The notes beneath the pieces are model-generated. The model had not been told where the DNA came from. It saw only the letters and a program-made list of their open reading frames with translations, and made no database searches. Shown piece after piece: positions 31,796-37,913 of a stretch of DNA of 44,316 nucleotides. The position numbers and the translations under genes are program-made. Position 1 is the first letter of the stretch. Each line of letters opens with the position of its first letter. The DNA is from an uncultured bacterium (GTDB taxonomy: Bacteria; Chloroflexota; Anaerolineae; J036; Brachytrichaceae): contig CAIQQO010000485.1 in assembly GCA_903873965.1 (NCBI GenBank), forward strand, positions 1 to 44,316, written 5' to 3'.

Positions 31796-33124
31796 TTACG
31801 GAAGTGGCTGCTGCGTCCACGGGAGCGCATCTACCGTCACACCACCAACGGCCAGTTCCCAGTGTAGATGCGGACCTTCACTGCGCCCGGTGTTGCCCGA
31901 GTACGCAATCATCTGTCCGGCATCCACCGCATCGCCCACTTTTACCTTCATGCTTGACAGGTGACAGTACATGGTAAAAATACCGCGGCCATGATCAATA
32001 ATGATGGCGGTGCCGCGCACTTTGAAATCCTGCGCCGCCGCTATCCGCCCGGCCGCAACAGAATACACAGGCGTTCCCACTGGCGCCGCCAGATCGGTAC
32101 CGCTGTGATAAGTATGCAACGTGCCTGCGTTAAAACTCCGGCGTGCACCATAGTATGAGGCAATCCGGCTGCTCTGCACGGGTAGTTTGAATGTGCCATC
32201 CCAGTACTGCGTCGGCGTCCACTGACTTTCTATGGCCTGCAATTGATCTACTTCATCAGCATTGACTTGCGGGTCAAGCAATGGCACCAGACGCTGATTG
32301 ACAGTCAGGTTCTCATAGCCGAACCCGCCCGCCTGCACCTGAATACGTCCGGTGACTTCGGAGGTTGCACCTGTGTCAGCAATGGCGCGCAAGGCGATGG
32401 CATATACGCCCGGATCTTGTAATCCGCCGATACCCGTCAACGCGGTATACGACCCTTCCTGCAGCACAAAGTGCAGTGTGCGCCCCGCAAACGTCCCTGC
32501 GATGGCTTCCAGATGCGCCGAACTGGTAACCCGAATAACGACCACGTCGCCCTGACGCGGCACGGGCGGCCATACATCGATCGTATTGAATGGTTCTGGC
32601 AGATTGGTGGTGACGCTGGACTGCGGAATGCGCAGAAGCTGCCCAATCACCAGGCAATCGACGCAAGCCAGTTTGTTGGTCTGGCGCAGCAGGTAGGGCG
32701 AGATGCTATATTGGGCGGCCAATCCACTGAGTGTTTCGCCTGCGGCCACACGGTGCAGTCGAATATGTTCAGAGACTGGTTCAGGCAGGTTGACTTTCTG
32801 TCCAGCCACAAGCAGGTAGGGCTGCGTTAATTGGTTGCGTTGGGCCAGGTCGGTTACCAGAAAGCCCGACTGCGCCGCGAGCGATACCAGCGATTCACCG
32901 ACAGCCACCAGGTGCACTAGCGGATCACCCGAAGTGCGCGGCGGGGATGTCGGCGTCGGATAGGGGGTCGCCACCACTTCCACCGTCGGCTGATACGGAT
33001 CAAGGGTGGCAGTCGGTTCCGGCTCCTGAGCATGCGCGCCACTCGCTCCAACCATGGGCATGCCTATGGCTATAAGTAGCAGAACAATCAGGCTTGCTCC
33101 GACGAGGTTTTTTCGATGCGTCAC
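31796..33124 (-). CDS. secreted LysM / M23-family peptidoglycan endopeptidase
   Basis: The 442-residue protein starts at GTG 33124, directly after the PIG-L stop codon. A signal peptide (about 1-32: basic MTHRKN, hydrophobic core, cut near GAHAQ) is followed by a Pro/Thr-rich linker. Two LysM repeats follow (VAVGESLVSLAAQSGFLVTD and VAAGETLSGLAAQYSISPYL), then a beta-rich middle. The M23 (LytM) domain is last: YHSGTDLAAPVGTPV supplies His and Asp zinc ligands, with MYCHLSSM and GPHLHWELAV carrying the other His. It probably binds and cuts cell-wall peptidoglycan outside the membrane. All metal ligands are present, so it is likely active rather than a degenerate EnvC-type activator. Confidence 0.9.
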   Translation of the reverse strand: MTHRKNLVGASLIVLLLIAIGMPMVGASGAHAQEPEPTATLDPYQPTVEVVATPYPTPTSPPRTSGDPLVHLVAVGESLVSLAAQSGFLVTDLAQRNQLTQPYLLVAGQKVNLPEPVSEHIRLHRVAAGETLSGLAAQYSISPYLLRQTNKLACVDCLVIGQLLRIPQSSVTTNLPEPFNTIDVWPPVPRQGDVVVIRVTSSAHLEAIAGTFAGRTLHFVLQEGSYTALTGIGGLQDPGVYAIALRAIADTGATSEVTGRIQVQAGGFGYENLTVNQRLVPLLDPQVNADEVDQLQAIESQWTPTQYWDGTFKLPVQSSRIASYYGARRSFNAGTLHTYHSGTDLAAPVGTPVYSVAAGRIAAAQDFKVRGTAIIIDHGRGIFTMYCHLSSMKVKVGDAVDAGQMIAYSGNTGRSEGPHLHWELAVGGVTVDALPWTQQPLP

Positions 33125-33880
33125 TTACGCCTGCTCCCAGTAACGTTCTCCGCCCGTGCTGCCAACGTACTCTCGCACAAGTCCGGGCATATCTTCAGCA
33201 CTACCAAACACGGCGGCCAATTGTGACTCGTATCGGGCAATCGCCTCGATGCGTATCTCCACTTCATCATCCGTGAGTTCGATCCGGCTGGAACGCCAGT
33301 TGTCAGCGTCGCCCAGCGCCTGCACAATGGCAGCCGGGTTTTTCTGCGCGTAGGGATAGTCTTCGTAATAGATGATCTGATCAGGAGAACACAACTGCTC
33401 GATGGCGCGGCGCGTGATGATGTGATCCACGTGGCCGCCAGCGGCCAGAGGCCCGTACACCCGGAAAGGTGTAAACGTTACGACGAGATCGTCCAGCAGT
33501 GAAACCAGTGCCGGAAACTGGTTGCCCCAATCCGACAAGTGCACGTGGCCACCCATGAAATCCTTGCCAGAATACAGCGGCTGGCCATATTCATCGTAGC
33601 GATAGATCGCATCCAGCAATCCCATGTGAACATACGACGCGCCCAGCAACCCTGCAACAGCGTCGTCTTCAATGCAGCGCATTTCATACGGTTGGTCGCC
33701 CAGTTTCCATTGCCTGTGTTCATGCTGCGCGGATGGTGAGAGAACGGCGCCGGGCGGAGCGTCAGCCGTGCACACGGTCGCAATCAACACTTCATCGCCG
33801 GAATGGCTCAAGCGATACACATAGCCGCCGCATGACAGCGCAATATCATCAAGATGTGGAGAAACAAATAAATGTAACAA
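33125..33880 (-). CDS. PIG-L family deacetylase
   Basis: The 251-residue protein begins LHLFVSPHLDDIALSCGGYV. PHLDDIALSCGG is a variant of the PHPDDE motif, keeping the zinc His and Asp. GGHVDHIITRRAIEQL supplies the second metal His. Relatives remove acetyl groups from N-acetylglucosamine conjugates such as GlcNAc-PI, mycothiol/bacillithiol precursors or chitobiose; the substrate is unknown. The start must be the TTG at 33880: an in-frame TGA lies three codons upstream and no ATG is available. The gap upstream is built of a degenerate repeat, which may have altered the original start region. Confidence 0.87.
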   Translation of the reverse strand: MLHLFVSPHLDDIALSCGGYVYRLSHSGDEVLIATVCTADAPPGAVLSPSAQHEHRQWKLGDQPYEMRCIEDDAVAGLLGASYVHMGLLDAIYRYDEYGQPLYSGKDFMGGHVHLSDWGNQFPALVSLLDDLVVTFTPFRVYGPLAAGGHVDHIITRRAIEQLCSPDQIIYYEDYPYAQKNPAAIVQALGDADNWRSSRIELTDDEVEIRIEAIARYESQLAAVFGSAEDMPGLVREYVGSTGGERYWEQA

Positions 33881-33890
33881 GGTTGATCAC

Positions 33891-33924
33891 GGATTATACG
33901 AATTACTGGATTACACAAATTAAA
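33891..33924. repeat. tandem degenerate 17-bp repeat (GGATTA...AATTA)
   Basis: GGATTATACGAATTACT (33891-33907) is followed directly by GGATTACACAAATTAAA (33908-33924), two 17-bp units agreeing at most positions. It fills the gap between clpS and the PIG-L gene, ending just ahead of the PIG-L TTG start. Confidence 0.5.
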
Positions 33925-33984
33925 CCAGAAGTCACCTGAGGTCGGATCTCCGACATTGCAGTTCTCCACGCTTCGCGCCCATTC

Positions 33985-34305
33985 TCACTTTCCGTCCGGC
34001 TCAAGTGAAAATGTCAGTGGAAAATTTTCCAGCCGCGCGGCGAAGTGCGATTTGGCCACCAGCGTCTCGGCTTCGCGTTTCGGGCGGATAACCACCAGCG
34101 CGCGCCCGGTGAGATGCGCGGTAAGCGCAATGTGATCTGCGAACGGTTCAGCCAGCTTGAAGATGCTCATCAGGAGATGCACAACAAAGTCATAGGGCGT
34201 TATATCGTCATTGTGAATGATGACGCGCCATGGCGGCTCAAGCTCCGTCGCCTGACGGGTGATGATTTCAATATTGGGTGCAACTGTATTCGCGATAGGC
34301 AACAT
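33985..34305 (-). CDS. clpS: ClpS-like adaptor of the Clp protease
   Basis: 106 residues from ATG 34305; the upstream part of the open frame is unrelated. PPWRVIIHNDDITPYDFVVH is the ClpS core, with the NDD..P residues that hold the N-degron. AHLTGRALVVIRPKREAETL completes the domain; the usual HxxG(K/R) helix is altered. ClpS delivers proteins with bulky N-terminal residues to ClpAP/ClpCP. No clp chaperone gene is adjacent. It is divergent from mazG across a 168-bp region that holds a 9-bp dyad. Confidence 0.85.
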   Translation of the reverse strand: MLPIANTVAPNIEIITRQATELEPPWRVIIHNDDITPYDFVVHLLMSIFKLAEPFADHIALTAHLTGRALVVIRPKREAETLVAKSHFAARLENFPLTFSLEPDGK

Positions 34306-34352
34306 TATACCTGCGCAACGCCGGAGGCACGGATGCAGCCTGTGTGCGATGC

Positions 34353-34384
34353 GCCTGTGCAGTGTTTTACAATGGTGCACAGGC
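34353..34384. promoter_or_regulatory. 9-bp perfect dyad in the clpS-mazG intergenic region
   Basis: GCCTGTGCA (34353-34361) and TGCACAGGC (34376-34384) are perfect complements with a 14-bp spacer that contains a TACAAT (34368-34373) usable as a -10 for mazG. The layout of a dyad around a -10 suggests an operator. An RNA hairpin is the alternative. Confidence 0.4.
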
Positions 34385-34473
34385 ACAACACTCACGCTGA
34401 TCGCCAAGCTGACACGGGTCGGACATCTCTGAGATTACGGGAGTGTCACTGCATTGAAAGAACTGGTTACGAC

Positions 34474-36018
34474 ATGCTAACGATATTAGGTTTAGGCCCT
34501 GGCGATCCAAAACACCTCACGCGCGAAGCGTGGGACATCCTGTGCGCCGCGCGCGAGATTCACCTGCGCACGCGCAAACATCCTACCGTTGCCGGGCTGC
34601 CCGGCCATTTGATTCTGCACAATTTCGACAGCTTCTACGAAAGCGGCGCTGCATTTGAAGAGGTGTACGCGCGCATCACGGATGCCGTCATTACCGCCGC
34701 GCAGGAAGGTGACGTGATTTATGCCGTGCCGGGTCATCCTCTCGTTGGCGAAGCCACTGTGCACGCCATTCTTGCGCGCGCTAAAACAGCGCACATTGCA
34801 ACGCGTATTGTCAGCGGGCTGAGTTTCATCGAGCCGACTCTCGAAGCCGTGGCGCAACATGCCACCATCTCTGTTGATCCACTTGATGGACTGCAGATCA
34901 ACGACGCACTGGAATTGGCTGCGTTGCATCACCCTTCGCTCAACCCTGATAAACCAGCGTTGATTGCACAAGTCTATTCGCGCGCCATCGCATCCGATGT
35001 CAAACTCACACTGATGAATCAGTACGCGCCAGAGCATCCAATCTGGATTGTCGGCTTAAGTTCGGAAGAGCAGGCGAGCAAGGGAGAAGAAAATACCGCA
35101 GTCATATCTTCTTCTCCTCTTCCACGCGTCTCCCATGTTCCCCTGCACGAGCTCGATCACCGCGACATCTTCGACCATCTGACATCGCTGTACATTCCGG
35201 CGTTGCCCGCGCCGCGCGTGGGCGGGTTTGAGGGATTGCAGGAAACAGTGGCCCATTTGCGCGCGCCTGAGGGTTGCCCGTGGGATCGCGAGCAAACCTA
35301 TGAGTCGCTGCGCAAAGATATTCTCGAAGAAGTGTATGAAGTACTCGACGCGATCGACTTGGGCGACATCCACGCGTTGCGCGAGGAACTGGGTGATCTG
35401 TTGCTGAACACAATCATGCTAGTGCAGATCGCCACAGAGGGCGAAGAATTCCGCATGATTGACGTCATCAGTGAGATCGACGCCAAACTGAAACGCCGGC
35501 ATCCGCATGTGTTCGGCGACGAGTACGGAGGCCGCGTGGTCGTGAACAGTGTTGGCGATGTACTTACCAACTGGAACGCGATCAAACAGCTGGAACACGG
35601 CAAAGGCGGCAAGCCGGCGCGCGAATCGGCCATCGACGGCGTTCCTCCCGCGCTACCGGCGCTGGCGCAGGCACAGAAACTGGCGCACAAGGCGGAGCGC
35701 GCCGGATTTCGCTTCGATAACCACGAACAAAGGCTGGCCAAGTCGCATGAGGAAATCGATGAAGTACTTACCGCGCGCGACAACAACCATCGCAAAGAGG
35801 AACTGGGCGACCTGCTCTTTACCATCGCCGATCTGGCAGATGGTTATGAGATCGATATCGAAACTGCCTTGCGCGAAGCCAACCTGAAGTTCTCGCGCCG
35901 GTTCCGCGCTATGGAGGCCATCGTGCGCACCCGCAACGCCGATATGAAAGCGATGAGCAGCGCCGAATTGCAGGCCATATGGCATGAAGTCAAGCTGGCC
36001 GAGAAGTTAGAAGAGTAA
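34474..36018 (+). CDS. mazG: MazG nucleotide pyrophosphohydrolase with N-terminal tetrapyrrole-methylase domain (YabN type)
   Basis: 514 residues from ATG 34474; the frame runs open upstream but overlaps clpS. Residues 1-230 form a tetrapyrrole (SAM-dependent) methylase-like domain: MLTILGLGPGDPKHLTREAW and DVIYAVPGHPLVGEATVHAI. After a short linker two MazG helical repeats follow, beginning CPWDREQTYESLRKDILEE and with metal-binding EExxE sites in LREELGDLLLNTIMLVQ and RKEELGDLLFTIADLA. MazG hydrolyses (d)NTPs to NMP and pyrophosphate, cleaning aberrant nucleotides and lowering ppGpp stress signals in E. coli. The same fusion occurs in Bacillus YabN; the methylase part has no settled function. 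Confidence 0.93.
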   Translation: MLTILGLGPGDPKHLTREAWDILCAAREIHLRTRKHPTVAGLPGHLILHNFDSFYESGAAFEEVYARITDAVITAAQEGDVIYAVPGHPLVGEATVHAILARAKTAHIATRIVSGLSFIEPTLEAVAQHATISVDPLDGLQINDALELAALHHPSLNPDKPALIAQVYSRAIASDVKLTLMNQYAPEHPIWIVGLSSEEQASKGEENTAVISSSPLPRVSHVPLHELDHRDIFDHLTSLYIPALPAPRVGGFEGLQETVAHLRAPEGCPWDREQTYESLRKDILEEVYEVLDAIDLGDIHALREELGDLLLNTIMLVQIATEGEEFRMIDVISEIDAKLKRRHPHVFGDEYGGRVVVNSVGDVLTNWNAIKQLEHGKGGKPARESAIDGVPPALPALAQAQKLAHKAERAGFRFDNHEQRLAKSHEEIDEVLTARDNNHRKEELGDLLFTIADLADGYEIDIETALREANLKFSRRFRAMEAIVRTRNADMKAMSSAELQAIWHEVKLAEKLEE

Positions 36019-36023
36019 AGCGC

Positions 36024-36040
36024 TGGAAGACTCGGTGCGC
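36024..36040 (+). repeat. 17-bp exact copy of a segment within the next gene's 3' end
   Basis: TGGAAGACTCGGTGCGC occurs here and again at 36875-36891, inside the metallophosphoesterase gene. In frame this copy reads LEDSVRKFNNN, like MEDSVREFSSHN of the gene, and its frame ends in a TGA that overlaps the GTG start of the gene. It looks like the tail of a lost tandem copy. Confidence 0.5.
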
Positions 36041-36075
36041 AAATTCAACAACAACACACTAAAGGACCCAGAGCC

Positions 36076-37029
36076 GTGAAACTGGCAGTACTCTCAGATA
36101 TCCATTCCAACTATGTCGCTCTGCAAGCCGTGACCGAACACGTCGAGGCGTGGGGAGCCGACGTCGTCGTCGTCGCCGGAGATCTGGTTAACCGCGGACC
36201 GCGCCCCGTGGAGTGCCTGAATTTTGTGCAGGAGAAGCAGCGCATGCGCGGCTGGCAAACGCTAATCGGGAATCATGAGGAATACGTGATTTCGAATACG
36301 CGGCATAGCGACACACCCAGCGGGGTGCAATTCGAAATGCGGCGCAGCTCGTACTGGACTTATCTGAAGCTGAATCGCGATGTGTCGGCGTTGCAGGCAT
36401 GGCCTTTCAAGATTGACCTGAACGCGCCCGACGGTTCGGCGATACGACTGACGCATGGATCGATGCGCGGCACGCGCACGGGCGTGTACTGGCATACACC
36501 TGATAATGAATTACCCGCTCTCATCGGCGATCCCTTGCCGGCTCTTTTCTGCATCGGGCACACTCACATGCCCCTGATTGAGCGCTCACACGGCGTGCTT
36601 ATAGTCAACGCGGGTTCGGCCGGCCTGCCGTTCGATGGCGATACACGCGTGAGTTATGCGCAAATGACCTTGCGCCACGGTCAATGGGATGCCAGAATCG
36701 TCCGATTGAAATACGACCGGGCCGAAGCCGAGCGAGACTTTACAGACAGCGGTTTTCTGGATGAGGGCGGGCCACTGGCGCGCCTGATGCTGACGGAGTT
36801 GCGCACCGCACACTCACAACTGTTCCAGTGGAATGCACACTACGAGGAAGCGCTGCTGGCCGGTAATATCACGATGGAAGACTCGGTGCGCGAATTTAGC
36901 AGCCATAACCGTGATTCGCGCATGTATGCCATGGGGCGTTATATCAGTTACCTGCCTGCACCGGCGCGTCGTCTTATCGCAGTGCGACTGGTGTCGAAAC
37001 GCAATTGGCACGCGACAACAAGTGACTAA
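36076..37029 (+). CDS. metallophosphoesterase, YfcE/diadenosine-tetraphosphatase-like
   Basis: The 317-residue protein begins at GTG 36076, with AAAGGA 12 bp upstream; there is no nearby ATG. The calcineurin-like motifs are complete: SDIHSN, GDLVNRGPRP, GNHEEYVI and CIGHTHMPL. They place two metal ions in the active site. Related enzymes hydrolyse phosphodiesters or nucleotide polyphosphates; the substrate is unknown. About 100 extra C-terminal residues form charged helices. It follows mazG by 57 bp and precedes a Nudix gene by 41 bp, so three nucleotide-handling enzymes may be co-expressed. That is inference. Confidence 0.88.
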   Translation: MKLAVLSDIHSNYVALQAVTEHVEAWGADVVVVAGDLVNRGPRPVECLNFVQEKQRMRGWQTLIGNHEEYVISNTRHSDTPSGVQFEMRRSSYWTYLKLNRDVSALQAWPFKIDLNAPDGSAIRLTHGSMRGTRTGVYWHTPDNELPALIGDPLPALFCIGHTHMPLIERSHGVLIVNAGSAGLPFDGDTRVSYAQMTLRHGQWDARIVRLKYDRAEAERDFTDSGFLDEGGPLARLMLTELRTAHSQLFQWNAHYEEALLAGNITMEDSVREFSSHNRDSRMYAMGRYISYLPAPARRLIAVRLVSKRNWHATTSD

Positions 37030-37070
37030 AGAGGGCAGAAATCAACGTTGGGATTAAAATAAAGATAGGC

Positions 37071-37739
37071 ATGCGACCCGAGATTTCAGTCACAGTTGAT
37101 ATCGTTATTTTTACCTTGCGCGAAAGCGACTTGCAGGTGTTGCTCGTCAAGCGCAGAAATTCGCCGTTTGAAGGTCGCTGGGCCATTCCGGGCGGTTACG
37201 TCGAAGCAGATGAGTCGCTTGAAAACGCCGCCATGCGCGAGCTGAATGAAGAAACGGGTGTTCAGGGCGATGCCGTGCACATCGAGCAACTTTTTACTTT
37301 CGGCGAGCCAAAACGTGATCCTCGCGGACGCGTGATCACAGTGGCCTATTTCGCACTGGTACCCGCACCACTGGCTGTGCAGGCCGGCGATGACGCCGCC
37401 GAGGCGCAGTGGCAATCGGTATATAACCTGCCTGAGATGGCATTCGACCATAATCAGATCCTGAACTACGCACTGAAGCGGCTGCGCTACAAGATTGAAT
37501 ACTCCGCAGTCGGATTCCAACTGCTGCCAAGCGCGTTCTCACTGAGCGACCTGCAAGAAGCGTACGAGATCGTGCTGGGTGAAAGTCTGGATAAGCGCAA
37601 TTTCCGTCGCCGCATCCTGCAGGCCAAAGTGATCGAGGAAACGGGCACTGTGCGCACGCACGAGGGCCGTCCCGCAAAGCTATATCGATTCCGCGACGAT
37701 GCCGTGGCCGAGGTCAAGGCACGGCGGCTTTTTCCTTAG
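37071..37739 (+). CDS. Nudix hydrolase with C-terminal winged helix (NrtR-like)
   Basis: In the 222-residue protein, residues 1-145 are a Nudix domain with an intact box: GYVEADESLENAAMRELNEE followed by TGV fits Gx5Ex7REUxEExGU. Residues 150-222 (LPSAFSLSDLQEAYEIVLGE, then DKRNFRRRI) match the winged-helix part of NrtR repressors of NAD metabolism. NrtR proteins usually sense ADP-ribose, and some keep hydrolase activity. An NAD- or ADP-ribose-responsive regulator and a plain ADP-ribose pyrophosphatase are both possible. No NAD biosynthesis gene is adjacent. Confidence 0.85.
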   Translation: MRPEISVTVDIVIFTLRESDLQVLLVKRRNSPFEGRWAIPGGYVEADESLENAAMRELNEETGVQGDAVHIEQLFTFGEPKRDPRGRVITVAYFALVPAPLAVQAGDDAAEAQWQSVYNLPEMAFDHNQILNYALKRLRYKIEYSAVGFQLLPSAFSLSDLQEAYEIVLGESLDKRNFRRRILQAKVIEETGTVRTHEGRPAKLYRFRDDAVAEVKARRLFP

Positions 37740-37813
37740 CGGTCAGATCGAAAGAGCGTGAAGCAAACGATCCCGGCCTAAAGGACGCGACGCCTTGTGA
37801 TCACTCAAAATAC

Positions 37814-37847
37814 ACACAAGGTCAATCGGGTAGGATCGACCTTGTGT
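37814..37847. terminator. hairpin between the Nudix gene and the mannosidase gene
   Basis: ACACAAGGTC (37814-37823) and GACCTTGTGT (37838-37847) form a perfect 10-bp stem with a 14-nt loop between two converging genes. On the minus strand it is followed by GTATTTTGAG, a partial U-run, so it probably terminates the mannosidase transcript and, less clearly, the Nudix transcript. Confidence 0.6.
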
Positions 37848-37889
37848 TTGCCAGGCGAGATGCTCCGCATGTCTGGCGGGACATCATTT

Positions 37890-37913
37890 CACGTTTCACG
37901 CACCACGTTTCAC
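37890..37913. repeat. two 10-bp direct repeats CACGTTTCAC at the mannosidase stop
   Basis: CACGTTTCAC at 37890-37899 and again at 37904-37913, 4 bp apart; a half unit (TTTCAC) begins just before the first. On the minus strand the unit is GTGAAACGTG. The mannosidase stop codon (37898-37896) is inside the repeat, so the last residues (KRGA) are encoded by it. Confidence 0.55.

Noticed and set aside
34045-34473. N-terminal extension of mazG (143 codons open upstream of 34474)
   Set aside because: It lies antisense to clpS and has no homology or membrane pattern; the standard methylase start MLTILGLGPGDP at 34474 is clear.
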